Notes: generated by a model not told the origin, from the letters alone. A stretch of DNA of 64,000 nt from Labilibaculum manganireducens (GCF_002843385.1 NZ_MVDE01000015.1:1-64000); one strand, 5' to 3'. Shown: positions 1-10,569, counted from the stretch's first letter. Numbers and translations: made by a program.

Positions 1-62
1 AATTTCGCTGTAATCCCTAAGTTTCCTAGTGACTCACAAGCTCGTTAGCTCCGAAAGCGGGT

Positions 63-71
63 GCAAAGATA
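63..71 (-). promoter_or_regulatory. Promoter-like -7 box reading left (copy 1)
   Basis: The minus strand reads TATCTTTGC, the Bacteroidota -7 element TAnnTTTGC. GATTAGGA lies about 20 nt upstream in place of a clear TTTG -33 box. The transcribed gene would lie off the left edge. A near copy lies at 199-207. An rRNA operon is one possibility, but nothing in the window proves it. Confidence 0.4.
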
Positions 72-198
72 AATCATTTATTTTAATATATCCTAATCCC
101 TAAGTGAAAAAATTTCAAAAAAATAAAGCCCGTTCCTGTGATAAAAAAATTACTCCCCAAATCACTCTAAACACCGGACACTTTCCTTTGAAAGCGGT

Positions 199-207
199 GC
201 AAAGATA
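199..207 (-). promoter_or_regulatory. Promoter-like -7 box reading left (copy 2)
   Basis: The minus strand reads TATCTTTGC, followed by ACCGCTTTC, almost as in copy 1 (ACCCGCTTTC). GATTAGGA again lies about 20 nt upstream. The shared flanks mean the two sites are duplicates of one module rather than chance matches. Confidence 0.4.
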
Positions 208-260
208 AATGATTATTTTTCCCAATTCCTAATCATTTTATGAAGTTTTTTCACAAAAAG

Positions 261-294
261 AAATAGCTGCCTGATAATCAGAAGCTATTTTTTT
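261..294. terminator. Hairpin terminator after the GSCFA gene
   Basis: AAATAGCT (261-268) pairs with AGCTATTT (283-290), with an inner CTGA/TCAG stem. Seven T follow on the plus strand, and CTTTTT follows on the minus strand. It lies about 50 nt past the stop of the minus-strand GSCFA gene and could act in both directions. Confidence 0.6.
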
Positions 295-342
295 ATCCGA
301 AGGGGAAAAACAAATTACAAAATTCAAATGAGAATGTCCAGA

Positions 343-1332
343 CTAATGGTGAAGATTTTTTAATAAAAGTGATTTTTCTTTATCAAAGACAATATTTGGA
401 TATTGACTCTCTAACTTCTGCACATCACTTAATGTACTGGTAATAAACTCCTGATGACTGACCGTGTCTGGATTAAAAGGACGATGACTGGCTGCCGAAA
501 CAATTTTATCTACCCGTTTCATCACGGCAAGTGTTTCATTCTCCATATATGTATCAACAAAACGAGTCCAAATATAATTGACAGATGTGGTATTCATATG
601 CAGCATGTCCTCTCCGTAAAATCGATAATCTCTTAACTCATCCATAACAATTTCATAAGAAGGAAAGTAAGACACCTGTTCAAACAACTCCGCCAACTGC
701 TCAATTGCCAAAAGTAAAGTAGCTTTACTAAGCTGATTTCCATGTGCTCCATCTTTCCAATGCCGAATTGGACTCACCGTAAAAACAATTTTTAAATCCG
801 GATTGAAAATTGCTAAAGAGACAATCAATTTTTTATAGAATTGTACAATTTCGTCAACATCCAGTCGGTAGCGATGGAATTCCTTTGCTGGTAATTTATG
901 GCAATTGGAAACTATTGCTCCAGTATCGAGCAATTCATAAACCCAGGCAGTTCCGAATGCAATGTAAAGAACATCTGAATTTGCAAGATCTAATGATGAC
1001 TTTTTAATTTCAGTATTGATTGCATCCAAACACTCATTCACATCGGCATTTGAAAATCGTCCGTGATGAGAAAAACTAAACCACATATCATTGACGAAAT
1101 TTAAGTCTTCTTCGGAGAATTTTTTGTTCTCGATTAGTATTTTTAAACTATTGCCAACACTGATTGGGTTATAAATTACTCCAAACGGATTGATATTGAC
1201 ATCAAATTTATATTTGCTGAGTTGCTCACCAATATTCTCGGTAAAACAAGAACCCAGCATAATTGCTTTTGAATTGTAACCAAACTTATCCCGCGATGCT
1301 GGAATCTTTACCTCAGTTCTAAAAATTGTCAT
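343..1332 (-). CDS. GSCFA domain protein
   Basis: This 329-residue protein carries the family signature GSCF at residues 27-30 within MLGSCFTENIG, the motif that names the GSCFA family common in Bacteroidota. The fold is expected to be SGNH/GDSL-hydrolase-like; later blocks such as FTVSPIRHW and the DMLHMN region fit that reading. The substrate is unknown. No signal peptide or membrane segment is visible, so a cytoplasmic protein is likely. It starts at ATG and lies 3 nt after the stop of the upstream alpha/beta hydrolase on the same strand, so the two are probably co-transcribed. Family assignment is firm; the enzymatic role is not established here. Confidence 0.85.
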   Translation of the reverse strand: MTIFRTEVKIPASRDKFGYNSKAIMLGSCFTENIGEQLSKYKFDVNINPFGVIYNPISVGNSLKILIENKKFSEEDLNFVNDMWFSFSHHGRFSNADVNECLDAINTEIKKSSLDLANSDVLYIAFGTAWVYELLDTGAIVSNCHKLPAKEFHRYRLDVDEIVQFYKKLIVSLAIFNPDLKIVFTVSPIRHWKDGAHGNQLSKATLLLAIEQLAELFEQVSYFPSYEIVMDELRDYRFYGEDMLHMNTTSVNYIWTRFVDTYMENETLAVMKRVDKIVSAASHRPFNPDTVSHQEFITSTLSDVQKLESQYPNIVFDKEKSLLLKNLHH

Positions 1333-1335
1333 ATT

Positions 1336-2187
1336 CTAAATAATTTGCTTATTATTCGCTAACAGAGCGTCCAGCCAATTTATAATATATGTAAAAACCT
1401 CTTGATGACAGAATTCATTATGCAATTCATGATAAGCTTTATCGTACTGAATAAATGTACAACAATCCTTAACTCCCTCTGAGAAAATTTTACTTGCATT
1501 GGAGTCTGTAATCTGATCATCATTTCCATGCAGTAACAATAATGGCTTTTTTACTTTATCCGGATTCTGCAAAATACCGTATCCGGCATCATAAGCATCG
1601 ACAAATAATCTGAATGAAACCATATGATGCACCAATTCATCCTCATCATATTTAATGCATACATCCTTATTATGAGATAACATTTTAGTATCAAAACTCG
1701 TTTTTACACTAAAAAAAGGAACTAAATTTGCCAGCACCCTAAGAAAAGACATTACTATTTTAGGAGGTGCTGCCTGTGTAACAATCCAAGGTGAAGTAGA
1801 AATGACTCCGAAATAATTCGACTTTCGCGAAATCATATGATTTAAGGCCTCACCTCCTCCCATGCTGTGACCATAAAGAAAACAAGGGACATCTTCAAAA
1901 AGGTTTCCTGCCTCCTCCAGAGCGAAATCAATATCATCCATTAATTTTTCGTAAGATTGAATGACTCCTCTTTTTCCATCAGACAAACCATGCCCACGCT
2001 GATCGTAGCTCAAAACAGCAATGTTCTTTTCAACGAACAATTCAGCCCAATTGTGATATCTGGAAGAATGTTCACCAATGCCATGAACCAAACAAATTAC
2101 TGCTTTGGGTGGAATTGCAGGTTGCCAAACTTGAAAAAACAAACGCGTATTGTCATTTGTAGTTAGATTGTAGATATTGTGTATCAT
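1336..2187 (-). CDS. Alpha/beta hydrolase, monoacylglycerol-lipase-like (S33 type)
   Basis: Likely a serine lipase or esterase. From the upstream GTG at 2223, the nucleophile motif GHSMGGG places Ser at residue 120, the oxyanion region is HGIGEHSSRY and DQRGHGLSDG follows near 74. The acid is in HGNDDQ (about 235) and the His is about 265 (KAYHELHNE). I place the start at ATG 2187 (MIHNIYNL), because the 12-residue extension from GTG 2223 has no family character. This gives 283 residues, normal for monoacylglycerol lipases. No signal peptide is seen. It lies directly upstream of the GSCFA gene. The substrate is inferred from family only. Confidence 0.82.
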   Translation of the reverse strand: MIHNIYNLTTNDNTRLFFQVWQPAIPPKAVICLVHGIGEHSSRYHNWAELFVEKNIAVLSYDQRGHGLSDGKRGVIQSYEKLMDDIDFALEEAGNLFEDVPCFLYGHSMGGGEALNHMISRKSNYFGVISTSPWIVTQAAPPKIVMSFLRVLANLVPFFSVKTSFDTKMLSHNKDVCIKYDEDELVHHMVSFRLFVDAYDAGYGILQNPDKVKKPLLLLHGNDDQITDSNASKIFSEGVKDCCTFIQYDKAYHELHNEFCHQEVFTYIINWLDALLANNKQII

Positions 2188-2349
2188 CAAATTTGATATA
2201 AACGACGAATAAAATTCATGCACAGAGCATCAAATTCTACCGAGAAGAACAAAATAAAAGTGAAAACGACTTATTGAATGTATAAATATATAAAAAAAGC
2301 GAAAACAAAAGTTCATTACTAAAACCTATAGGAAGCAATTCAATATAAG

Positions 2350-3291
<942 letters not shown>

Positions 3292-3873
3292 GTTGCTAAA
3301 TTAAGATTGTTCCCGACAATTCACGATAAACGTGGAATAAACATTTTGCATTTTCTAATAATACCAAATTAATATAGAAGCTCATTTTAATAAATAATTC
3401 TTTTGGGTTTAGAATCAAGTCATACCCTGACATAAATTGCTTGGTTATGGTAAGAGCATAACATTCTTAAATTTGTTCAATTCTCTGAAATTTAAACATT
3501 GTATCTTTTCAATTGCTTTGTCCTTAAGCCCGACGGCTCTTACTTTTCTCCTTAAATGAGAAAAGTAAGCAAAAGAATCAAGTCAATAGAAAGCTCTTCA
3601 GTATTCTAAACCAACTAAAGCAGCACGTGGCACGCTCTATTGACAACTCTCGCTCAAATTCTAATTTTCGAAAACATTTTCCGTTATTTTTTTCATGCAA
3701 ATCAATTTTAATCTCTGAATAGAATAACCAGTCAGCATTAGTAAAACTTTTGCGTTAGGGATTGAAGTGTTACCCCACAGTGAAGAATGAGCGAGGAGTA
3801 AAAACGAAAAGCCCGACCTGAGGAACGAAGGAAACGCCCAAAACAAAAATCGGAAACCAAATTAGCAGGAACT
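3292..3873. repeat. Gene-free stretch with a long hairpin and repeat-like sequence
   Basis: I see no convincing gene in this 580-bp stretch. CTTACTTTTCTC (3539-3550) and GAGAAAAGTAAG (3558-3569) form a perfect 12-bp stem with a 7-nt loop. A 61-codon minus-strand ORF at 3661-3846 has no family character and looks like a chance product of the repeat. From general memory of Bacteroidota genomes this resembles a dispersed intergenic repeat; a self-comparison of the genome would settle it. Confidence 0.4.
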
Positions 3874-3902
3874 AAAAAAGGACTGTAAAAAAACAGCCCT
3901 TT
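3874..3902 (-). terminator. Terminator of the suf operon
   Basis: On the minus strand AAAGGGCTGT and ACAGTCCTTT pair, with one G-U pair, around a T-rich loop, and a run of T follows. It lies just past the stop (3910) of the last suf-cluster gene. Confidence 0.7.
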
Positions 3903-3909
3903 GATATAT

Positions 3910-4221
3910 TTAGAGAAAACCCAATTCGAGTTTTGCTTCTTCGGTCATCATATCCTTGTCCCAAGGCGGATCGAAAGTTAACACAACGGTCACATCTTCG
4001 ATTTGCGGCAGTGATTTAGTTTTTTCATTTACCTCTTCCAAAATTTGGTCGGCCATCGGGCAATTTGGCGCTGTAAGAGTCATCAGGATTTTCACCTCAT
4101 CTTCCTCATACATATCAATTTCATATATCAATCCCAGGTCGTAGATATTCACTGGAATTTCGGGATCGTAAATGGTTTTTAAAACCTCGACGATTATTGC
4201 TTCTGTTTCTTTTTTTCCCAT
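3910..4221 (-). CDS. MIP18/DUF59-family iron-sulfur assembly protein (SufT-like)
   Basis: This 103-residue protein is built on one DUF59 (MIP18) domain: the N-terminal block VLKTIYDPEIPVNIYDLGLIYEI and TAPNCPMADQI with the conserved Cys of the family. Relatives help in maturation of iron-sulfur proteins (SufT, PaaD and MIP18 types). It is the last gene of the suf operon, 10 nt after sufE, followed by a terminator. The position supports a role in cluster trafficking, but the exact client proteins cannot be read from the sequence. Confidence 0.88.
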   Translation of the reverse strand: MGKKETEAIIVEVLKTIYDPEIPVNIYDLGLIYEIDMYEEDEVKILMTLTAPNCPMADQILEEVNEKTKSLPQIEDVTVVLTFDPPWDKDMMTEEAKLELGFL

Positions 4222-4231
4222 CTTTTCCTGA

Positions 4232-4654
4232 TTATTTGCTTACGTGACTGAAAGCAATTCCATACATTTTTATTTGTTTCACCATGGAAACCAATCCATT
4301 AGAGCGAGTGGGCGATAGATGCTGCTTTAAACCGATTTCATCGATGAATTTTAAATCGGCATTCATAATATCTTCAGGAGTTTGATTGTTGAAAACACGA
4401 ATCAACAAAGCTGCAATTCCTTTTACGATGATCGCATCGCTGTCGGCCTCCAACTTTACAACACCATTTTCGAGTGATGCATTGAACCAAACTTTAGACT
4501 GACAACCCTTTATCAGATTCGATTCTGTTTGATATTTTTCATCCAAACCGGAAAGATCTGTTCCCAACTCAATTAGATAGGCGTATTTGTCCATCCAATC
4601 TTCAAATCCTGCAAATTCTTCAATTATATCTTCCTGAATTTCGTTTATTGTCAT
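4232..4654 (-). CDS. sufE: SufE sulfur-acceptor protein
   Basis: SufE accepts persulfide from SufS and passes it to the SufBCD scaffold. The 140-residue protein has the expected Cys51 in the loop LIKGCQSKVWF, and the usual length and start region (IQEDIIEEFAGFEDWMDKY). It lies downstream of sufS with a 134-nt spacer that contains a perfect 14-nt tandem duplication (4661-4688). Co-transcription with the rest of suf is likely. Confidence 0.94.
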   Translation of the reverse strand: MTINEIQEDIIEEFAGFEDWMDKYAYLIELGTDLSGLDEKYQTESNLIKGCQSKVWFNASLENGVVKLEADSDAIIVKGIAALLIRVFNNQTPEDIMNADLKFIDEIGLKQHLSPTRSNGLVSMVKQIKMYGIAFSHVSK

Positions 4655-4660
4655 ACTATT

Positions 4661-4690
4661 GATTTTAGATATGAGATTTTAGATATGAGA
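4661..4690. repeat. Tandem 14-nt duplication between sufS and sufE
   Basis: TTTTAGATATGAGA occurs twice back to back (663-676 and 677-690 of the 4 kb block). A related string, TTTTAGATATTAGATAATAG, lies in the sufC-sufD spacer at 7425-7452. These look like short dispersed spacer repeats. Confidence 0.7.
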
Positions 4691-4788
4691 AAAAATCCCC
4701 TATTCCAAATCTGCGAACGTATCTAATTTATATTTTTTTCAGCCGAAAGTTACAATAATTTTCTATCTGTGAAAATCGAACCAACGGA

Positions 4789-6015
4789 CTATTTTACTGC
4801 AAACATTTTGCAGACTTTCAGAATTCCGTTATAAAGTGAATCAATTTCTTCCTTTGTATTGTAGAATGAAAATGACGCACGAACAGTACCGTCGATTCCG
4901 AAATGCTGCATTACCGGTTCGGTACAATGCGTACCAGTCCTTACTGCAATCCCCATTTGATCGAGAAGCATTCCCATATCGTAGAAATGAATTCCCTCCA
5001 CCAGAAAAGAAATTACTGAAGTTTTTTCAGCAGCAGTTCCATAAATTCGTAAACCATCAATTGAAAGCAATTTTTGGGTTGCGTATTTTAACAATTCCTG
5101 TTCGTAAGAATCGATATTTTCAATTCCGACATTCTCAACATACTCAATTGCAGCACCTAAACCAATGGCATCGATATAATTGGGCGTTCCCGCTTCGAAT
5201 TTATAAGGAAGTTCGTTATAAGTAGTTTTCTCGAAAGTTACTTCGGAAATCATTTCACCTCCACCTTTCCATGGTGGCATTTCATTCAGCAAATCTTCTT
5301 TGCCATACAGAACACCAATTCCGTTAGGTCCGTAAATTTTATGTCCTGAAAAAACCAAAAAATCTACATCCAAATCCTGAACATCAATTTTTTTGTGTTG
5401 AATGGATTGAGCCGCATCGATTAAAACACGAACATTTTTAGCATGCGCAATCTCAATTATTTTACGAATAGGATTTATGGTTCCTAATGAATTGGAGATG
5501 TGATTTACTGCAACGATTTTAGTGCGATCTGTAATTAATTCGTCCAATTTCTCAATCATCAATTCTCCATGATCGTTAAAAGGCAATACTTTTAAAACCG
5601 CTTTTTTTCTTTCACAGATTAATTGCCAGGGAACGATATTGGAGTGATGCTCCAATTCTGATACGATCACCTCGTCGCCTTCGGAAATGAATCGATTGCC
5701 AAACGAGTTGGCAACCAAATTTACAGATTCGGTGGCTCCGCTGGTGAAAATTACCTCGTGCGAATGTTTTGCATTGATAAAATTCTGTACAATTACTCTT
5801 GCATTCTCATTTCCGTCGGTGGATTTGTTGCTCAAATAATGAACGCCGCGGTGAATATTCGAATTGTACTTGTAATAGTACTCAACCAACTTATCAACTA
5901 CCTGACGAGGCTTTTGCGTAGTTGCGGCATTATCGAAGTAAACAAGAGGCTTACCATGAATCAATTCCTCAAGAATGGGAAAATCTTTACGTATTTTATT
6001 GATATCTATTGTCAT
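4789..6015 (-). CDS. sufS: SufS cysteine desulfurase
   Basis: This PLP enzyme removes sulfur from cysteine for cluster assembly. Its 408 residues include the PLP Lys226 in FSGHKIYGPNGIG, HHSNIVPW near residue 123, and the persulfide Cys364 in RTGTHCTEPVM, which places it in the group II SufS class rather than the IscS class. It lies between sufD (44-nt gap) and sufE, the usual order, and transfers sulfur to SufE. Start at ATG. No anomalies seen. Confidence 0.96.
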   Translation of the reverse strand: MTIDINKIRKDFPILEELIHGKPLVYFDNAATTQKPRQVVDKLVEYYYKYNSNIHRGVHYLSNKSTDGNENARVIVQNFINAKHSHEVIFTSGATESVNLVANSFGNRFISEGDEVIVSELEHHSNIVPWQLICERKKAVLKVLPFNDHGELMIEKLDELITDRTKIVAVNHISNSLGTINPIRKIIEIAHAKNVRVLIDAAQSIQHKKIDVQDLDVDFLVFSGHKIYGPNGIGVLYGKEDLLNEMPPWKGGGEMISEVTFEKTTYNELPYKFEAGTPNYIDAIGLGAAIEYVENVGIENIDSYEQELLKYATQKLLSIDGLRIYGTAAEKTSVISFLVEGIHFYDMGMLLDQMGIAVRTGTHCTEPVMQHFGIDGTVRASFSFYNTKEEIDSLYNGILKVCKMFAVK

Positions 6016-6058
6016 CCTATAAGAGAATCAAGTACGACAGTACCAGAATTAATTAAAT

Positions 6059-7420
6059 CTAATTTTTACAAGCAAGTGCGCAAGTATTGCATTTCGATAT
6101 TTCACCTCTTAATCTTGTATCAACCAAGGCATCAATTCGATCTTTAAGCGGCTCCACTCTAATTTTTTCAATTATTTCGTGAGCAAAAGCAAACATCAGC
6201 ATCTGACGCGCTTCTTTCTCATCAATTCCTCTTGCGCGCAGATAAAACAGTGCATCCTCATCCATTTGACCTACTGTAGCACCATGACTGCACTTCACAT
6301 CGTCGGCATCGATAATCAACTGTGGTTTTGTGTTGATTTGAGCATCATCGCTCAATAATAAATTGTTGTTTGATTGATAGGCCAATGTTTTTTGAGCATC
6401 GCGGCGAACATATATTCGACCTGCAAATGCTGCAGTTGCCTCGCCATCCATTACTCCTTTAAAATGCTCGTTGCTTAAACAATTCGGTTTTGAATGATCT
6501 ATCGACGTGAAATTATCGACATGCTGCTTGTTATCCATCAAATACATTCCGTATGTATTGTTTTCGCAATGCTCGCCATCCAACAAAACATGATGATTAT
6601 TACGAATGGTTCCTCCGTAAAGAGAAATGGTATTGGTCAATACATTTGAATGCTTATCCTGACGGATAAAAGTAGAATTCAGGATTACTGAATTCAAATG
6701 CTGATTTTGCAAGGTATACAAATCGAACACCGCACTGGATGCCACATTTACTTCTGTAACTGAATTGCTTAGGTATTTATGATGTGTTAAGGTATGATCG
6801 CAAACAATGATTTTGGCTTGCGCGTTTTCCTCAATCACAAATAAGTTACGTTGAGTTGCCATTAAATCGCGATCGGAACGCAAAAGGTTCACCACCTGAA
6901 TCGGCTTTTCAATCACAACCCCTTTTGGCACGTAAATGAATAAACCATCTTTTGCCAAAGCTGTATTCAATGCTACAATACCATCCTCTTCGGGCTTGGC
7001 ATATTTGCCGTAGTGAGCATTAAAAATATCAGGATATTTTTGTGCTGCTTCCTGAACTCCACAAACGATAACTCCTTCGGGTAATTCGGTAAGCACTTTA
7101 TTATTTCCGTAATACCAACCATTTGTCAGCAATACCATATTGGTATCCAACTCGGGTACATCGCACTGAAAAATATCATTCAGGTCAACATCCACTTCCA
7201 TATAACGAAGATTTACATTGTATGGATAATCGAAAGCTGGTATTAGATTGGTATATTTATAATTCTCGTTGACACGAGTAGGTACGCCTAATTCCTGAAA
7301 CTGAACAAAGGCTTTTTCACGAGTCTTATTCATGCAATCAGAAGAACCATTTGAAAGCAATTCCTTACCTTGTTCGAACAGATCAGCGAAATCCTTATTT
7401 ATTGTATCTATGTTGGCCAT
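6059..7420 (-). CDS. sufD: SufD, Fe-S scaffold subunit
   Basis: SufD is a 453-residue beta-helix scaffold subunit of the SufBC2D complex. Features seen include KGVVIEKPIQVVNL, the C-terminal KCSHGATVGQMDEDALFYLRARG with the conserved His, and a Cys-containing tail (KCNTCALAC). It lies downstream of sufC with a 63-nt spacer carrying AT-rich repeats. SufD pairs with SufB and aids iron entry into the scaffold (family knowledge). Confidence 0.95.
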   Translation of the reverse strand: MANIDTINKDFADLFEQGKELLSNGSSDCMNKTREKAFVQFQELGVPTRVNENYKYTNLIPAFDYPYNVNLRYMEVDVDLNDIFQCDVPELDTNMVLLTNGWYYGNNKVLTELPEGVIVCGVQEAAQKYPDIFNAHYGKYAKPEEDGIVALNTALAKDGLFIYVPKGVVIEKPIQVVNLLRSDRDLMATQRNLFVIEENAQAKIIVCDHTLTHHKYLSNSVTEVNVASSAVFDLYTLQNQHLNSVILNSTFIRQDKHSNVLTNTISLYGGTIRNNHHVLLDGEHCENNTYGMYLMDNKQHVDNFTSIDHSKPNCLSNEHFKGVMDGEATAAFAGRIYVRRDAQKTLAYQSNNNLLLSDDAQINTKPQLIIDADDVKCSHGATVGQMDEDALFYLRARGIDEKEARQMLMFAFAHEIIEKIRVEPLKDRIDALVDTRLRGEISKCNTCALACKN

Positions 7421-7483
7421 GTTATTTTAGATATTAGATAATAGATATGAGAAATAAGATAAATCCAATTTCCAACACCTCTA

Positions 7484-8236
7484 CTATTTTCCGTTTTCTT
7501 CTTTAATCCAGTCGTATCCTTTTTCTTCCAGTTCAAGAGCAAGCTCTTTACCGGCAGTTTTTACAATTCGACCGTCAAACAAAACATGAACAACATCAGG
7601 AATAATATAATCCAATAAACGTTGATAGTGAGTAATTACAATTGTTGAATTCTCAGCAGTTTTTAATTTATTCACCCCATTTGCAACAATACGAAGAGCA
7701 TCAATATCCAATCCTGAATCGGTCTCATCTAAAACTGCCAATTTAGGTTCAAGCATCGCCATTTGAAAAATCTCATTCTTTTTCTTCTCTCCGCCTGAAA
7801 ACCCTTCGTTTACCGAACGATTTGTCAGTTTCGAGTCGATCTCGACCAATGCTTTTTTATCGCGCATTAGCTTTAAGAAATCAGATGCTGTTAATGGATC
7901 CAAGCCTTTGTGCTTTCGATGTTCGTTAACCGCAGTTTTCATGAAATTAACCGTTGAAACTCCTGGAATTTCTATCGGATACTGAAACCCCAGGAAAATT
8001 CCTTCTTTAGCACGATCTTCAGGTGCCATGTCCAACAAATTTTTCCCTTGAAAGATAATTTCACCTTCGGTTACTTCATACAAATCTCTTCCTGCCAATA
8101 CTGAAGCTAAAGTACTTTTACCAGCACCATTAGGTCCCATAATAGCATGAACTTCTCCCGGCTTAATCTCAAGATTAATTCCTTTTAAGATTTCTTTTCC
8201 ATCAATGGAAACGTGTAAATTTTTAATACTTAACAT
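7484..8236 (-). CDS. sufC: SufC ATPase
   Basis: SufC is the ABC-type ATPase of the SUF scaffold, cytosolic rather than a transporter. The 250-residue protein shows Walker A GPNGAGKST with Lys40, the signature FSGGE at 146-150, Walker B LAVLDETDSGLD with Asp170/Glu171, and the switch His in VITHYQRLL. It lies between sufB and sufD with gaps of 53 and 63 nt. Confidence 0.97.
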   Translation of the reverse strand: MLSIKNLHVSIDGKEILKGINLEIKPGEVHAIMGPNGAGKSTLASVLAGRDLYEVTEGEIIFQGKNLLDMAPEDRAKEGIFLGFQYPIEIPGVSTVNFMKTAVNEHRKHKGLDPLTASDFLKLMRDKKALVEIDSKLTNRSVNEGFSGGEKKKNEIFQMAMLEPKLAVLDETDSGLDIDALRIVANGVNKLKTAENSTIVITHYQRLLDYIIPDVVHVLFDGRIVKTAGKELALELEEKGYDWIKEENGK

Positions 8237-8289
8237 TTCACTTCTATTTTGTCGCAGTTATGCGTTGGGTTCTACTTATTATATATCTA

Positions 8290-9741
8290 TTATCCTACAG
8301 ATCCTTCCAAACTAATCGCCAAAAGCTTTTGAGCTTCTACAGCAAATTCCATTGGCATTTTGTTGATTACCTCTTTTGCGTATCCATTTACAATTAAACC
8401 AATGGCATCCTCGGTAGAAATACCACGCTGATTGCAATAGAAAATTTGATCTTCACCAATTTTAGAAGTAGTAGCTTCGTGTTCTACTTTAGCCGATTTA
8501 TTGCCTATTTCGAGATATGGGAATGTATGTGCTCCACATTTGTCTCCTAAAAGTAATGAATCGCATTGAGAAAAGTTACGGGCTCCTTCACAATTCTTAG
8601 TTACTTTAACCAATCCCCGGTAAGAGTTGCTGCTTTTTCCTGCTGATATTCCTTTTGATATAATCGTACTTTTGGTGTTGTTGCCAATGTGAATCATTTT
8701 TGATCCGGTATCAGCCTGCTGATGATTATTGGTTACAGCTACCGAATAAAATTCACTCGACGAGCCATCACCCTTTAATATGGTAGACGGGTATTTCCAG
8801 GTAACTGCCGATCCGGTCTCCACCTGAGCCCACATCAATTTCGCATTTTTACCTTCGCAAATACCACGTTTGGTTACAAAATTGTAAATACCGCCCAATC
8901 CCTCCTTGTTACCAGGATACCAGTTTTGAACCGTAGAGTATTTCACCTCTGCATTGTCCTTCACAATAATTTCAACAATAGCCGCATGCAGCTGATTTTC
9001 ATCACGCATTGGTGCCGTACATCCTTCTAAATAACTCACGTAACTATCATCTTCACATACAATTAATGTACGCTCGAACTGCCCTGTATTTTCCGCATTG
9101 ATACGGAAATAGGTAGAAAGCTCCATTGGGCAACGAACTCCTTTTGGGATGTATACAAAAGAACCATCGGAAAATACTGCGGAGTTAAGAGATGCAAAAA
9201 AGTTGTCCTGAATTGGAACAACTGTTCCCATGTATTTCTGAATTAAATCGGGATGTTCCTGAACGGCATCACTAAACGAACAGAAAATAACTCCTTTTTC
9301 GGCCAAAGCCTGCTTAAATGTAGTTTTCACTGATGATGAATCCATCACCACATCAACTGCAACATTCGACAACAGTTTTTGTTCATCCAAAGGAATACCC
9401 AGCTTATCGAAAGTGGCGCGAATTTCAGGATCAACATCATCCATACTCTCCAACTTCGCTTTTTGTTTTGGTGCTGAATAGTAAATGATATCCTGATAAT
9501 TAATTTCAGGTATTTTTAAATAGGCCCATTCCGGCATTTTCATAGTCAGCCAATGACGATACGCTTTCAATCTAAATTCGAGCATAAATTCAGGCTCATT
9601 CTTTTTAGCCGATATCATGCGGATAACATCCTCGCTAAGACCTCTGCCTATATCATCATTTTCAATATCAGTAACAAAGCCATATTTATAATCGCTCTGC
9701 GTTACCTCATCTAATATTTTATCTTGTTCTTCTTTTGCCAT
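8290..9741 (-). CDS. sufB: SufB, Fe-S scaffold subunit
   Basis: SufB is the core scaffold on which clusters are built. The 483-residue protein contains the typical blocks [32 protein letters not shown] and [22 protein letters not shown], whose Cys residues include the conserved sulfur/cluster ligands. It is the first gene of the operon; a candidate -7 box at 9910-9918 leaves a leader of about 165 nt. Start at ATG 9741. No IscR/SufR-type regulator gene lies next to it. Confidence 0.97.
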   Translation of the reverse strand: MAKEEQDKILDEVTQSDYKYGFVTDIENDDIGRGLSEDVIRMISAKKNEPEFMLEFRLKAYRHWLTMKMPEWAYLKIPEINYQDIIYYSAPKQKAKLESMDDVDPEIRATFDKLGIPLDEQKLLSNVAVDVVMDSSSVKTTFKQALAEKGVIFCSFSDAVQEHPDLIQKYMGTVVPIQDNFFASLNSAVFSDGSFVYIPKGVRCPMELSTYFRINAENTGQFERTLIVCEDDSYVSYLEGCTAPMRDENQLHAAIVEIIVKDNAEVKYSTVQNWYPGNKEGLGGIYNFVTKRGICEGKNAKLMWAQVETGSAVTWKYPSTILKGDGSSSEFYSVAVTNNHQQADTGSKMIHIGNNTKSTIISKGISAGKSSNSYRGLVKVTKNCEGARNFSQCDSLLLGDKCGAHTFPYLEIGNKSAKVEHEATTSKIGEDQIFYCNQRGISTEDAIGLIVNGYAKEVINKMPMEFAVEAQKLLAISLEGSVG

Positions 9742-9909
9742 GTTGTTTAAGTATCAGGTAGAAAGCTTCAAAATCACATGAGATTTATCGCATTTCCTTA
9801 AAAGAATTCAATATTTTAAATTAATGGGGAAGAGTACAGACCTTAAATCGTGTAAGAAATTTTAAATCGTTCAGCTTACTCACAATTGCATGCCCCAATG
9901 GAATTTCAT

Positions 9910-9918
9910 GCAAATATA
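9910..9918 (-). promoter_or_regulatory. Candidate suf operon promoter (-7 box)
   Basis: The minus strand reads TATATTTGC, a match to TAnnTTTGC, about 165 nt before sufB. No clear TTTG -33 box sits at the expected distance. The leader holds two copies of TTAAATCGT (near 9843 and 9862) that could be regulatory. Confidence 0.45.
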
Positions 9919-10323
9919 ATAAAGTATTTAGATATCTTTTTACTTGAAACGAATAAAATACCTCGAAGTCCTTTTATTTATTAACGTAATTTAGACAGAA
10001 AGGATACATTTACGAAAAGAAGATTTTCCAATGCTTTTTGATACTACATTTTCTATTTTGAATTACTCTAAACAGTTTCATGAATCGTTTTGAATGATTT
10101 CGCCAAAGTATGATAAATACAACAGCTTAACAGAATTCAATAACATCCAAACAAAAAAATCCATATCACAATTCAACAGCCAACATGCTGAAAACATTAT
10201 ACTTACATAATATATTCTAAATTAATCATTATCAATTTAACATTATTTAACAAATAATAGGGTTACCTTTTTAACATGACGGGAACTAAAGAGTAAATCA
10301 CAAGCAGCCCAAAAAGTAATCAT
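9919..10323. other. Divergent intergenic region, sufB / HTH gene
   Basis: This AT-rich spacer of about 400 bp beyond the suf promoter shows no ORF with family character and no clear hairpin. A weak match TACCTTTT at 10264-10271 could be the -7 element for the HTH gene. Confidence 0.4.
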
Positions 10324-10569
10324 ATGACACATTTGAATATTTTAGAGAAAGCAGAGTTCATTAAAGAACATGCAGAAAAAGAAAGCACTGGAACACCAAC
10401 GGAGTTAGCCCAACGATTAAACATTTCGGAACGCAGTTTGTACCGAATCATCTCCTCCCTAAAGAATATGGGGCACTCCATTACTTACAGCAGATGCAAA
10501 CAAAGCTATTGTTATGCAAACGAAAAAGAGGAAGTACAATTGCAAAAATTTCTCTGCAAGGATAAATAG
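10324..10569 (+). CDS. Small helix-turn-helix protein
   Basis: This 81-residue protein is essentially one winged helix-turn-helix: TPTELAQRLNISERSLYRIISSLKNMG (about 24-50) is the HTH and the tail YSRCKQSYCYANEKEE fits the wing. Short proteins of this form (HTH_11/DeoR-like) are common in Bacteroidota, and their targets are generally unknown. It is a lone gene between the suf operon and the lipoprotein gene. It probably binds DNA; whether it controls the neighbour at 10882 is not shown by the sequence. Confidence 0.75.
   Translation: MTHLNILEKAEFIKEHAEKESTGTPTELAQRLNISERSLYRIISSLKNMGHSITYSRCKQSYCYANEKEEVQLQKFLCKDK

Noticed and set aside
3661-3846. 61-codon minus-strand ORF after queG
   Set aside because: No family character, and it sits in repeat-like sequence; composition is consistent with a chance frame.
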